Of a DNA stretch of 64,000 nt, positions 23,042-35,382 are shown piece after piece. Where the stretch lies: positions 1,943,361-2,007,360 of the forward strand of contig JAJEKB010021383.1 of NCBI GenBank assembly GCA_022393335.1, in the 5' to 3' direction. The stretch comes from Macrotrachela quadricornifera. Lineage: Eukaryota > Rotifera > Eurotatoria > Philodinida > Philodinidae. Positions within the stretch are counted from its first letter, which is position 1. Each line of letters begins with the position of its first letter. Both the position numbers and the translations under genes were made by a program. The notes beneath the pieces are model-generated. The model did no database searches, was not told the DNA's origin, and was given only the letters and a program-made list of their open reading frames with translations.

Positions 23042-23218
23042 TTAATTATTGTTATTTGATTCATTTTGAGATGGTTGTGAATTGTACGCTACATTATAAA
23101 TGACATTTTCAATTTTTTTAAATACATCATTAGCTGCAGCTGATTGTTTATTATCGCAACAATTGTGATAAGATTGAAGTAATTGTTCAAATTTTAATGG
23201 ACCGCATTCGTCAGACAT
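23042..23218 (-). CDS. Unrecognised 58-aa small protein
   Basis: ATG at 23218-23216 to TAA at 23044-23042 encodes 58 residues: hydrophilic, helical-looking, with Cys at position 5 and adjacent Cys at 20-21 in SYHNCCDNKQSAAANDVF, and an Asn-rich tail (QPSQNESNNNN). The composition is far more protein-like than nearby chance frames, and the surrounding non-coding DNA is strongly AT-rich. It has no signal peptide or membrane segment. I recognise no family. It could be a complete small gene or the last exon of a longer one. Confidence 0.45.
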   Translation of the reverse strand: MSDECGPLKFEQLLQSYHNCCDNKQSAAANDVFKKIENVIYNVAYNSQPSQNESNNNN

Positions 23219-26200
23219 ATTGTTGTTTTATCTAAATAAAATATATTGATATTGTTAAAAATAATTTCTAAGGTCAAATAATATGATATGTTCTATTAAG
23301 TTTTGAATCTTGTCTTTTTCTGAGTATATGGAAAACTAGTCATTTTAGTTAGGCTATAATCTAATTCATGTCTTAAATAAGTAATCATAAGACTTATCTA
23401 CTTACTTTATTAGAATTTATAGTATGTAATGTATGATAGCAATTTTAATAGATATTTGGTCAGAATTTTTTGTTGAGATTTATCATATAAATCAAAAATA
23501 CGATAGATCAAAATAACCTGTAGTTTTATATGTCGTAATGTTGTGTACTTGATTGTTGTCTATTTGTCGGTATTGAAATTATCTCATGAGAGTATCTGGA
23601 ATCTTCATATAGCAAAAATGTTTGTGTCAAAAGTCAGTCAAATATTAATAAAGTCTATTAATATGTAATTTATAAATTTTATCTATTCCATTAATCAATA
23701 AACATTATAATAAATATAAAATTTTAGGTATTCATTTTTATGTCTAGCCTTCAATTATTAATCATATGTATTTCTATTTTTATAATGAATCTATTTTTTT
23801 ATTATGATAAAAACCGAGCAAAAAAATAACCAACAGATTATTTATTCTTTTTAATTTTCATAAAATCAAGCAAAAAAAAAGAAATCAATAGAACCGTTTA
23901 TTAATTATTCAGATTTCACATATATTCAAGATCATAGACAACGATTGAAACGATTCAACAACGAAAACCAGCCAGACGTCTGTACTTGTGATAATTAGAT
24001 GTCTGACATACTTTTTTTTAGGTGTGATAGAATAGGAAAAACATAAAATCAATAGGTATACTTTAGATTCTTCACCATATGTATGATTGTATAGTTGCAA
24101 AAAAAAAGGAAAAAAAATACAATGTAATGGTAGTTAATTGCACATACATATACCTCTTATATCAAATAGATCATTGATATTTTTGTCTTTTTTTGTTATG
24201 ACTTATTGATAGAATACTCTTAAAAAATTCTGAGATTTAATTGAAAATATCAACAAATTAATTAAAGAATTTAAATAATTTAATTTTATATTGACGCATC
24301 AATCTATTAATAGTAGTTCTAATTAACATGAAATTTTAATGAACAGTGAAGAACATTGTTATTTTTAGGATTCTAAACTACAAAAATATTAGAATGGTCG
24401 TCTTCAACTGATAAAAACTTTCAAGAAAAAAAAAGTATGGGATGTTTCAAGAGATGAAACAGTTTAGTGTTATTCAGTCATCAATAAAGAAAGTCTTTCG
24501 AGATATTAAATATGATTTATCTCATCGTTCTTGAAGAATTCAAGCAGAGTATTGAATTTCGCTCCAATGATTTCTTCACCTTCATGTTACAAACAAGTAA
24601 TGAAGACTCACATGTTCGGATGATACTTGTTCATTCGTTTGTTGGAACAATTATTCTATCCTATTGAATGAAAAATGTATCCCGTTATAATATTTTATAA
24701 CTTAAATAAGAGCTACTGATTCTCTACACCGTTGTCGTTGCACACATTAATTTATAATGAATAATTTTGTTTAATGCTAATATTCAAAAGCAATTCTAAT
24801 CGATAATATGATATAATTTGTATATAATCATTTTTTTTTACTTTTATGATATTACATAAAACTATTTCCGCATCCTATAAAGCACCTGTAGGTCTAAGTC
24901 ATTTTATTTAAACAGAGAAAAAATTCCAAATTCGAGTTCTATTGCGATCTAAATTCAAGTGTCTGCTATATAACAAGAAAACATTACCACTTTTATATGA
25001 AGCCATTGTTAAATTAAGTTTGAACATAATAGTAGGTTCAAGTTTTCACCAATAAGTCTGTTAAAATTTGTCCATTTTGTGAAAAACTATATATATTATA
25101 GTAGAGGAGACTTCAGTGCATCTTCCTCTGAAATAAATCAATAACAACTTTATTTCAGAGAACCGTTCCCTTTTCTATCCTGCATAAGCTAAGAATGAAA
25201 CAGCACAAAATAAATAATTCACTTCAATTTTTTTTAAATAATCTTCTACATATAAATTGAAGTTAGGTCAATCGTCTTAAAACAAAAGATTTATACAAGA
25301 TTCATATAAACTTGCATCATTGTGTGTTACCAATCAATCTTAATTATCACGTGAAGTATCCAAAAAGATGACATTTCTCGGCTTATTTTAATTTTTTATA
25401 AAAATTCATTTTAGCAAACAATCATAATATTCCGTAAGATAATATGATATTACAATATATCTAATTTATATCATTTATAAAAGGTGAAAAAACCACTTAT
25501 TCATTACAATGAATAGACTATTATACTTTATCAGATAAGAATTATGGATTTTATTCGACTAAATGAACTATGATCTCAATAATATATGTTATATCACAGA
25601 GATATTCATAGGATCTGAAAATATACCGCTGCCACGATGATCTTTGAAAAATCATTTTGAATTTGACTGTTACACCTCTAGTAGACAATCAATATAGCCA
25701 GGAATATATTGAATTCACTCAGTTCTATATTGTTCTATTTGTAAACGCTGAAATTTATATCAAATTCATCTAGTTGTTTTATGTCCTGAAAAGAATTTAC
25801 CGCTATACCTATCATAGCAGCGACATGATGGACATCTGTTATAGTAGTAAAATACGTTCTGCAGATGTTTATAAACTCAGTTAGTTAAAAACAGAAATTT
25901 CTGCCTTTTTTAAAATATACATTTAGAAATGTTCTTTTTACTGAATTAGGACTGATTTTCTAGAAGTAAATATTTATATATAATTTAATATTGAAGATAG
26001 TTTTGTATTTTGATTAAGACTGCAATGACTTGCTTGCAGGTTAGCTACATTCGATATTATCTATTAAGTTGAAGTCATTTCAATAGAACAAAGAAGATTA
26101 TCATATATCCAGAAACGGATCAGTTGAGTTTACAGATGTAATAGTTCATTGATTGATTCTAGACTAAAAGCGAAAACAATCCCAGGCTACTTTTAGACTA

Positions 26201-26383
26201 ATATTCACTAAGAAGCTGCAGTATTTACAAATTGATCAGTTTAAAAGATCACATTTTTTGTTTTTATCTGTCACATTTCTAATTTTCTAGATATGTGATA
26301 TTTTTGTTTGTAATCTTGAATATTTTTATTAAAAATAAATGTACATATTTTGGTAATGTAAAGCATATAAAAAACTTTAAAGA
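23219..26383. other. Long intergenic stretch, no gene seen
   Basis: About 3.2 kb of AT-rich DNA. A 29-codon plus-strand frame at 23740-23829 encodes one hydrophobic segment but is too short to call. The only structured feature noted is the hairpin at 25126-25160. Confidence 0.45.
25126..25160. repeat. Perfect 12-bp hairpin
   Basis: CTCTGAAATAAA and TTTATTTCAGAG form a perfect stem around an 11-base loop. It is isolated, with no gene nearby; function unknown. Confidence 0.6.
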
Positions 26384-27011
26384 TTATGTAAATTTAGCAG
26401 AATAATGTAACGCATCAAGTGCATTAAGTATGCATGTATTACACAAACCTATATTTCCATTTTTTCGATGTTTCATACCTTCGTTGTAATAACATAACAT
26501 ACTTTTTGTACATAAATGACGCATTAATTGTTTTTCATTATAAACTATTGTTATTTTATTCCACCAAGGTTCAGTAACTATGTCAAGTTTTTCTCCAACA
26601 TTAAGAACATACAATGTATCCAAGGATATATCAGTTAATACAGAAGATAATTCATTGAGTTTATCAGAAGTGCAAGCTATTGTAAGAATAGATTCTTTAT
26701 ATTTCCTTAATTCATTTTTTAAATCATTAATAGTTGGACAATGTACAACTAAATGATTTATTTTATTGGTTGGAAGATGTGCTAATTCCAAAATGAGAAT
26801 TTTTGCACTTTTTAGATTTGTATTACCTAAAAAAAGAAAATATTATAATAATGTTTAAAATTCAATTAACTTTTAACAAAAAATAATTTATAAAAATGAA
26901 GTTTTTTGATTATTTATATTTGAAAAGTATTTAGAAGATTAAGAAAATATAATTGAAAATGATCAATTTTATTTTATTGTTAAAATATTCTTTGAATAAC
27001 TTACTTGACAT
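26384..27011 (-). CDS. Two-exon hypothetical protein, 149 aa
   Basis: Exon 1 is ATGTCAA (27011-27005) followed by GTAAGT. Exon 2 is 26826-26384 after TTTTTTAG. Joined they give 149 codons starting MSSNTNLKSAKILILELAHL. The fold looks alternating alpha/beta (HLVVHCP, ILTIACTS, TLYVLNVGE, KITIVYNE), like a receiver or Rossmann-type domain, with a Cys-containing C-terminal helix region (MLCYYNEG, GLCNTCILNALDAL). It resembles the N-terminal alpha/beta module found before TPR and ADP-ribosyltransferase domains in rotifer proteins, but only weakly. No catalytic motif is evident. An inverted copy of its 5' flank ends the window at 64 kb. Confidence 0.65.
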
Positions 27012-27084
27012 AATTAAATGGAAGTTATTAAAAATCAAATAAAAATTAAGTAATAGAAGAGAAAAACAAAATATGACTGTAATT

Positions 27085-27740
27085 AATGCAAAAAATAATC
27101 GTTTGATTTATCGATAATAACCGTAAATAATATATAAATTTCTTTTTACTCACCTTTTTTATGCATTAATCATACAATTTTTTTTCTTTTTCATTACATA
27201 CATTATAAACACATGTGTCACTATGTAGGAAGTTACCGATAAATTTTATAATATTATCTATCATTATAGTTTCTTAATTTGTCAACAATAAGAATTCATT
27301 TAAAATGACTAAAATTGTACAACCGATGTAATTTTGAAACGCAGTGAGAACTCGTCTAAATGCATATCTGATTTTGACACGATTCAGTTTTTGCATCACT
27401 AGAATATCGTTTGATGCCACCATGGTTGAGCGGTCACGTCACTTGGCACGCACCCACAAGGTTCTGTGTTTAAACCTCAGTAACATCATACATAGAATGA
27501 TCCTGGACAAGTCATTAACGGCTAAATTGTCTCAAATGATTCATTCCACATGAATCATTCGTGCTGGCTGTATCTTTAGTCAGTGTGTTGCACGGAAGAG
27601 GGTGCAGATACCTGCCCTCTGTGAAAAGAAAAGATGATAGAACCCAGCTGCATGTGGAAAATTAGTAATAATAACCGGGGCTAGCCTCAGTGGGCGATAA
27701 GCCTATGGAACGTTATTATTAATATTATTATAGAATTGTA
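27085..27740 (+). repeat. Inverted duplicate, copy A (with SINE)
   Basis: This segment matches the reverse complement of 63395-64000 nearly throughout, including TAATGCAAAAAATAATCGTT at its left edge, the AT-rich flank and the SINE. The match reaches the end of the window, so the duplicate may continue beyond it. Copies differ by small indels and substitutions. Confidence 0.85.
27410..27733 (+). mobile_element. tRNA-derived SINE
   Basis: The head has a box A-like TGGTTGAGCGGTCACG and a box B-like GTGTTTAAACCTC (the second copy has GTGTTCAAACCTC, closer to the GTTCRANNCC consensus). These are spaced like an internal RNA polymerase III promoter. A tRNA-unrelated body follows with GGGGCTAGCCTCAGTGGGCG, and the tail is an (ATT)n-like run. 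No ORF. Source tRNA not determined. Confidence 0.7.
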
Positions 27741-30731
27741 TTTAGTAACGTTCTATACATAAACGCATTTTACCATGTTTTAATCGCCAGTCGTATTTAA
27801 AGACGTTTAAGGTATACAGATGCATTCTGCCGAAGAATTAAGTAAATACATCTAAATGCATTCAACCGAATTCAAATATCTCAAATGCGTTTACTTGCAT
27901 TTCGAAATATAAAAAATCTAATTTATCTAGTCGAATAATTATGACATATGGAATATTTGTCTATGAGTTGCTCTGTTTTGTAATGATAACTTAGTAAATA
28001 ATGCTAGTTTGTATTTTCACATAGTACAGCAGTCTAAAAAAGTATTCAAGTAACAATAATCTCAATAATATTCTTTTTTATTAAAAAAAAAAGAAAAAAT
28101 CATGTTCATAATTATGAGCTCTCATTATCCATATAAGTTGTAATGATTTATAAAAAGGAATCCTTTGTATAAATAAATAATAATCTTCCAGATGATCGAA
28201 TAGCGCAGAAATTGAAGATATTGATTGTAAATACGACACAAAATGAAAGTTAAATAAATCAAATAGAAAAAACTTTTAAGTTTGTCTAATGAAATGTATA
28301 TTAAGAATCATATTGAGTTATGGTTGGTTTTTTATTTTATAATTTTTTATTAAGAATATTTTTCTCATTCAAATATTTAATTTTCTCTCCCCCAAAAAAA
28401 ATAAGGTTTATTTTTATTTGATAGTAATCGATTTTTTATTTATGTATTTTTAAAAGAGAATCTTTATTTTCTTGATGTTTTGAGTGGATATATGAATTCA
28501 AATTCTTAGTACCGAATCTCAATCATATGTATATATGCATGATACATTCTATCAGATTAGTTCGATCAATTCTTGTAGATGTTTAATTTGCTTTGGAAGC
28601 AAACTCCACGATGATGGATTTTAAAGTGTTTATGGTTAACAACGAAAATATTTATACATCCATCGACTACAACGATAATATCAGATAGTAGGTATACGAA
28701 ACAAATATTTATATTGACGATGACATTAGCTTCGTCTGGTCTTTTTTATTGGTCTTTTCCAACTCAGAAATGCAGTCAAATCTTTAAAGAATAGATACGT
28801 TATACCTTGATTTATGATAAAAATATAAATAGACATAGTTCTTATTTTTTTAAATACCACGAGCAAGACAAATTTTCTTTCTCTATATATTTTACATACT
28901 CTCTGATATCCATGTAGTAAAAATAATTAGGATATGATTACAGAATCGGAAAAACATGACACATAATTAGAATTCACAACGTTCAATAAAATTTTACATT
29001 TAGCAACATTGGAAAGTCATTTAATCAAGACGCGAATGTTGAAAGATCTTCAGATAACATAAGACACGATTGAAATTTCTTTGTTAGTTCATACGAATTT
29101 TTTACATTATCATAGCATAGAATTGAGCAAATTTTAAGTAATAATCCAAACAGACATTAAGAAACATCCGATGAGTGATCGAATGTTTGAAATGTATTTT
29201 TTTGTTAGTCGGTTTCCTATCAAACTTCGAGCACTTGGAAATGATCTCCTATTGAACATTTAATTTTGACTCGTCGAATACAGTTCGATACGTCAATGAA
29301 ATCAATCAAACAAAAATAGTTTCTATTTTGAAAAAATTTCGATATTCTCGTATGCAATCATTCGAATGATCAAAGACTAATGATAGAAACTATCTATTGA
29401 CGAGTTCTCAACCAATTGGATAACCAATTAAGTGGGATAAATTTGTATTATTCATTTGCATTAGTTATATCGATTCTTTTTTTTTACTCAAAAGAGATTT
29501 TCAATATATTTTCATAGATCTGCAATGACAAAGAAACTTTTTCGATGTGTCCATCATGAACAACTGAGAAAGATAGAGTTACAATACATTTTATGGTTTC
29601 AATTCTCGTTTTAATCTTCTTTTCCACGTGCACTATCGAATCTATCATTTTTAGTTTGATCATATATCCAAACGAAAATTTGATGTGATATATCAATAAC
29701 ATTTCTTATAAGTCTGTCTGACTACAATGATAATTCAGAACAAATATATATATCATACAATTAATTCATTCATCTAGGACAACTTTCATTTTCTAATCTG
29801 TATGTAGATGTAAATTTCAACTTGATCCAGATTTAACTTTAGAAATTATTTAGATAAATATGAGTATAGATGGAGTTACAGTCGTTGATTATAAGTATGA
29901 GAATATGGGAAAGTTTTGGGTATCATCAACACTTATATTTCAGATACTCATATTTTACTTCACAAGAGAACTCTTTAAAATTTGTCATCTATTGATTGTA
30001 GTGGTGTCTTGGTTACTCAACTTATTGCCTCTTTTTCTACACGTGGTAGGAAGTATAACACAAAATTATGAAATTCTTTTTTTTTTGTAGTCGACAAAAG
30101 AATAAACAACGCATAAAATATATAAATTTCATTTTTAATCCAAATATTTTATTTCCAAACTTCTTCAATACAGGTATGTAGAAAAGAAACTAAATTGTTG
30201 AGTATAGAGAATCTAATGATGAAAAACAAAACGATCGAAATAATGAATCCTTTCTTTTATGTGAATGATGACGTTTTATTTCATTTTTCTATCGCTTAAT
30301 ACATTATTGTTACAGAATAAAATGTATTACAAAATACGGCGTGAAGAGGTCTATAGTTTATAAATGACAAATGACTTTCACAGGTGCATTTTTTATTTTA
30401 AAAAATAAACAAAACTGTGAGAACACGATAATATTTTTTTCTTATTCCACCAACTACAAAATGTTTATTTATGATAAGCAAATTCGGATTATTCTTAAGA
30501 TCGTGAATAAGTTTTAGATGCTAAACGAAAAATGATTCTAATAAGAATTTTTAATTAATGAAGATCGAATCGATTTAAGTTTATAGTTTAGAATTTATAG
30601 AAATATTACCTACCTCTCAGGTTTATTGTTCAGTATAAGAAAAAAGAATAATTTCAAGAAGTTGACCAAAACAGTGATTGTTTTTTCTGGTCTTCAGCAT
30701 ATGTTAACTTACTTGTTTTTTTATTAAAAGA
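27741..30731. other. Long intergenic stretch, no gene seen
   Basis: About 3 kb, AT-rich. Inverted TAAACGCATTT/AAATGCGTTTA motifs occur at about 27760 and 27888. Frames here are low-complexity or hydrophobic chance ORFs. Confidence 0.45.
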
Positions 30732-32036
30732 ATGAAATTCAAAATAAGTTGTAGGAATAATATAGCAATGGCTGAAAATTCAAGTGCACGTGTTTCTTCT
30801 AATGGTCCGTATAATAATTCTAAAGCTGCAGTTAACCATGTTGGAGCGTGTCTAACAAGTCATCCAAGCTATCAAGCTATTATACCGTCTTCGTCCGATC
30901 ATCATGGTTTCACTTCTAAAGCATACCGAAGAAATAATTCAAGCTACCAAGCTACTGTTGCGTCTTCGACAGGTTACGATACCTCATCAAGCAAACTTTA
31001 TAGTTCACATGAATCGAGTTCGCAACCTACCGATTCATATTCTTCAAGCTATCGTGATTCATCTAGTTATCCTAATAATTCATACAGATCCAGTTCAAAG
31101 TTTGCTCCCTCTGTCCACGCAACATCTAATGCACCGTCATATCACACTTCTAAATGGTCCAATCAGATTTCAAAAACTGAACATTCATTAGCAGCGAAAA
31201 ATTATGATCTATCGGATACACGTTTGACCTTAAAAAGACCGTATTCTCATTCGGCCGCGTTGCACTCAACTGATGATCCTAATCCAGATTTTATTCAACT
31301 TTTGCCAGTATCAACACAATTTCCAAATTCTAAACTGTTACCTCAATCAATGCAGAACATGTCTATATCAGATCAGTTAGTCAATTTTTATCCAGTACAC
31401 AAAAAAGGTCCCAATTATCGCCAATATTGTGTAGGATGCTTATCCGATGAGGAAAAACCTCGTAGTAAGAGAAATTGTATTTGGAAATACACATCAGGCC
31501 CAAATTGGTATTGCACAGAAGTCAATATGGCATTAGCATCAGATTCACCCACACTAAAATCTTATGGATCATACATCAGACAATTAAAATATTCTATTGG
31601 TATGTCACAAATGAAATATTTTGGTACTGTATTTCGAGGTTAGATTTTTTTATAGTTGTCAAAATATTTCAGTACAACATAGTTTTTCTTTTGAATAGGT
31701 GTAGATATGTCACCGAGTGAAATTCAAGCCTATGAAACGAAAAATATTTTTTTCATTCCAAGTTTCACATCGACATCGAAGTCAATGCCATTTACAGGCA
31801 AGAATACATTATTTCACATTAATATTACACCAGAATGGTCTAAATTTTGTATGGAGATTCAACCGGAACATACAAAGTATCCTAATGAAGAAGAAATACT
31901 ATTTTCTTGCTACAATCTCTATCAATATCAAAGAACAGAAAAGTCTAATGGACAACGAATTATAAAGTTAACTTTAATGAATTATGACAAATACTTTGAC
32001 TATGAAACCAATGCTATCATAAATTATTACGCTTAA
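30732..32036 (+). CDS. Mono-ADP-ribosyltransferase-like protein, 2 exons
   Basis: Exon 1 is 30732-31638 and exon 2 is 31699-32036; the 60-base GT-AG intron splits the Gly after the catalytic Arg. The product is 414 aa, or 401 if the second ATG (30771) is used. Residues 20-150 are Ser/Tyr-rich and look disordered (SSYRDSSSYPNNSYRSSSK). The C-terminal domain has the R-S-E triad of arginine-specific ARTs: YFGTVFRG (Arg 302), SFTSTS (324-329) and PNEEE (Glu 366-368, the E-x-E position). The enzyme would move ADP-ribose from NAD to protein. CVGC and TSGPNWYC motifs precede the catalytic Arg. No signal peptide is seen, so an intracellular site is likelier. ARTs are expanded in rotifers. Confidence 0.82.
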
Positions 32037-32070
32037 CTAATAAAATATCTTGAACTATATATTGTATTTC

Positions 32071-32113
32071 TTAACACATTCAACTCGATGAGACCCATCG
32101 GTGGGTCTCACTA
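32071..32113. mobile_element. Possible piggyBac-like terminus with hairpin
   Basis: TTAA at 32071-32074 is followed by CACATTCAACTCGATGAGAC and a perfect 9-bp hairpin TGAGACCCA-TCGG-TGGGTCTCA (32089-32110). The layout of TTAA plus terminal hairpin resembles the right end of the element at 17.6 kb. No matching second end was found, so this is tentative. Confidence 0.3.
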
Positions 32114-33169
32114 TATTTCAACAAAAAACTTAGCAGAAAAATATTTTCCTTTCCATTTTTCCTAGGCAAGAGATTACACATCATGTGTCATCTGCTCTAT
32201 CTTCGCCATTGTTTGAACTATTTATTGTACAGGGTGATACTTTTCGTTAAAACAGTCTAGATAAAACAATTGCCACAATCAGAGCAGAAAATTCTTCTTT
32301 TCTTTGCTATTGCATGACTTACTTTTCTTGATTATTCTTGTCTGATTTGTTCTTAACAGCCAACACAGTACAATCGAACAGTATATGCAGATTCTTTCTT
32401 CTGTTCCAGATTGTAATCAGCAAATTTACGCTTCGAATGGTATACCAAGCAATAAAGATCGCACTAGACTTGTGAAACAGCAAAATAGTCACTTTGCTTG
32501 TAAGATAGTTTTCCGTGTATATGAAATGCGTATGAGCTATCATCCTCTCAAAAATCAATTCAGATATGCATTTTAGACGAATATATCGGAAAGGAACACA
32601 TCTTTTGTCGTTTGATCGAATAATCGAACGAGATTTTATACGCTTGGATCGATCATATACTAGTCGTCTAAAATTGTATCATTTCTAAGGTGTTATAGGT
32701 CTTCTATATATCTATTGAAGGTTAGTAGTGTGACTCTTATGATGATGTATAACTTCTATAAGTATACATGAAAAAGTCAACGGAAAGAAAAATCTTTGAC
32801 GAATCGAAAATAATTTTGTAAAAGGAAAGAATATTCGGTAAGCATAATCCTGAAGATGCACTAAAAACGCAAAAAAAATATTTTGCTTATATGTAACAGA
32901 CATGTGCGAGTACTCTTACAGTTCTGATTAAAAAAAGTCTTGTTTTTTGAAATAAGAAAAAAATCACTTTTGTTATATTATCCATTTATTTAATAGATTT
33001 TTTGACATTTTGAGATAATCATACTTTCTATAATAACATACTAAAACTGTGCAGATGTAATTCCATAACAAATATTACACAATAATAAATTGATGCTTCT
33101 TAGATTCTGCTAAAGTTGAAATTTTTGGCTGCATGAAATGATAAAAAAAATAGAATTTACCAATATACT
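32114..33169. other. No gene supported
   Basis: Overlapping short frames on both strands at 32.3-32.9 kb could be remnants of the transposon suggested just upstream, but none shows a recognisable domain. Confidence 0.4.
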
Positions 33170-33171
33170 TA

Positions 33172-33863
33172 GGGTAATCCAAAAGTAGTGACAGTAGCAC
33201 TCTTTTTGCTTAGAAAAAGCTAAAAAAAAAAATTTTGTTTTTTATAAAAAGATAGAGCGTCTTCTGTTCTATTTCTCTATGCTATTTGATCAGTAATCAT
33301 CTAATATCATACTAATAGAATTTTAATGAAAACTATTTTTGTTGACAACTAGTTGGTTAGTTTAGATCGTAATGGATGTAGCACTTTAGAATTTCATTTT
33401 ACCATTTTATCGTTCTTTAACAAATTGTATTAAAAAACCAAAAGATACCCTAAGATGCAGCGTGAAAAACTCTACAGATTATAAAGGACTACTTATTTTA
33501 TAGTTACATTTTTTATCTTTAAAATGGGGGAAACACTAACGTAAGCGACCAAATTTCGACGTTGCGAAAATAGGACTTCTTTTTACTGAGAGTTATAATA
33601 TTTTAGATTTTTAATATAACTTGCTAAACGATGATAAAATGGAATACAAAATACTCTACACGTTATGATCTAAACTAACCAACTAGTTGTCTACAAAAAA
33701 TAGTTTTTATCAAAATTCTATTAGTATGATACTAGATGAATACTGATCAAATAGCATAGAGAAATAGAACAGAAGACTCTCAATTTTTTTTTAAAAAGCG
33801 AAACATATTTTTTAGCTTTCTCTAAGCAAAAAAAGTGCCACTGCCACTACTTTTGGATTACCC
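33172..33863. mobile_element. TA-flanked foldback, 692 bp
   Basis: Arms of about 200 bp at 33172-33370 and 33660-33863 are inverted copies. The outer end is GGGTAATCCAAAAGTAGTG. TA sits at 33170-33171 and 33864-33865. No transposase inside. Confidence 0.85.
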
Positions 33864-34017
33864 TAAGTAGATAAACTACCTAATAGTGATTGTCAGAATG
33901 AATAGAATGGATTCAATCGAATATCAAGCGAGTCGATGCAACAAGCATTACTTGTGCATCATTTAAAATTGTTTAAAATAAAAGTATACATATTTATAAA
34001 ATGAATATTCTATATAA

Positions 34018-35382
34018 TTAATGTAATACAATTTGTTTTTTATTTATTTCTTCAACACAACGTTCACATAAACAATCAAAAAACCATTCATTTAAATCTT
34101 TTTGTCTTGTTTCTAAATTTTCATTAATAGAATTTCCATAATTAATGCATAATTCTTCATCTTTTTTAATATTTTTTAAAAGTTTAAAAATAATTCTTGT
34201 TCCTTTTTTAATTTTAATTAAATTTGGATTACATGAATGATTAAAAAATGAAGCTGATGGATATAATGAATATCCAAAAAATTCTTTATTTCCATCTGGT
34301 TCATCAATTGACCAAATTCCAAAAACATTCGATACACTTTTAGCAATTATTGAACGAATTATAGACGGAGTAATATATGATTGAAGTTTTTCTAATGTAG
34401 AAATTTTTAAAAATTTATAAATTTTATTAGTATAAGAATAAAGTAAATAAGGATATTTATAAATTTTTTCAATATCATTTGATTGAAGATATTGAAAGAT
34501 TTGAAGATGTAATGAAGATAAAGATATCGATGATGATAACTTGTTGTTTTCATAATTATCATGTTTATACATTTGAAATATTATTCCAATAATATATTTA
34601 ATATCTAAATATTCATTTTCATTAATTGTAGGAATTAAATTAATCAAAATATTGAAATTTTTTCTTTGTTTTGGTTTTAATTTAGATAATTGTAATTGAC
34701 AATTAATTTCAGCTTCTTGCCATTTTTGAGAAATGAATAATTCAATATCTTTAGTTTGTTTTAATTCATTTTCTAATTTTAATTCTATTTCTGTTTCTTC
34801 TTCTTCTCGTTGTTTCTTTCTTTCAACATCATGCTGACATCGATTCAATCCTTTAATAAAAAGATTCTCAACATTTAATAAACTTTCTAAATATAAATCA
34901 TCTATATCCATAGCAATAAACTTGTCTCTACAAGATTGGGAACAGAAATAAAGTGCTGATGAAGAAACAGATATAGATGGATTTTGCTTATTCTTTGGTA
35001 ATATTAATTTAAATTGTAAAGTTTTACCATGTAAAAATTTAAAACAAGATTCACAAACTTCTTTTTTAAAAGGTCGAGCAATACTTGAACTAAGTGGCAT
35101 AGAACATTCGTGAACAATTGTGCCTTCAGCAAGATCAGTTTTGGCAAAACAACCACGACCACCATATTTTGTTGGTTTTATGATAAAATACGATGAGATG
35201 GAATTAAGTAGAGTGGTACCTTCATCATCATCAACAACTTCCACTGATGATGCTACAGATGTAGTAGAAAACGTGTTGTTGGTGTAACATAAGGATGATT
35301 TTTGAAGATTTATATGAGTAAAATCGTCAACTAGAGTAGACAGATCACTAGATATAGTATTATTCGTAGGTTGATTGTACAT
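34018..35382 (-). CDS. SMYD-type SET/MYND lysine methyltransferase
   Basis: A single-exon frame of 454 aa. Residues 1-60 are Ser/Thr-rich. The SET N-part includes KYGGRGCFAKTDLAEGT (72-88). A MYND-like insert with CESC (110-113) and CSQSC (147-151) splits the SET domain, as in SMYD proteins and yeast Set5/Set6. A charged coiled-coil-like stretch follows (~185-225). The catalytic SET core shows NHSCNPN (381-387) and ELCINYG (411-416), and a post-SET Cys cluster CLCERC (437-442) lies near the end. These residues bind S-adenosylmethionine and the post-SET zinc. It should methylate lysine on histones or other proteins in nucleus or cytosol. The MYND insert seems shorter in Cys/His ligands than the classic seven-plus pattern. 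Target unknown. Confidence 0.88.
   Translation of the reverse strand: MYNQPTNNTISSDLSTLVDDFTHINLQKSSLCYTNNTFSTTSVASSVEVVDDDEGTTLLNSISSYFIIKPTKYGGRGCFAKTDLAEGTIVHECSMPLSSSIARPFKKEVCESCFKFLHGKTLQFKLILPKNKQNPSISVSSSALYFCSQSCRDKFIAMDIDDLYLESLLNVENLFIKGLNRCQHDVERKKQREEEETEIELKLENELKQTKDIELFISQKWQEAEINCQLQLSKLKPKQRKNFNILINLIPTINENEYLDIKYIIGIIFQMYKHDNYENNKLSSSISLSSLHLQIFQYLQSNDIEKIYKYPYLLYSYTNKIYKFLKISTLEKLQSYITPSIIRSIIAKSVSNVFGIWSIDEPDGNKEFFGYSLYPSASFFNHSCNPNLIKIKKGTRIIFKLLKNIKKDEELCINYGNSINENLETRQKDLNEWFFDCLCERCVEEINKKQIVLH

Noticed and set aside
23740..23829. 29-codon frame with one hydrophobic segment after an acceptor-like TTTTAG
   Set aside because: Too short to support without transcript or conservation evidence.
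27344..27553. 69-codon frame over the SINE
   Set aside because: It spans the tRNA-like promoter region of a SINE and is not preserved in the second copy.
29484..30090. Hydrophobic frames suggesting membrane proteins
   Set aside because: No conserved motif, and composition follows AT-rich codons (Phe, Ile, Leu).
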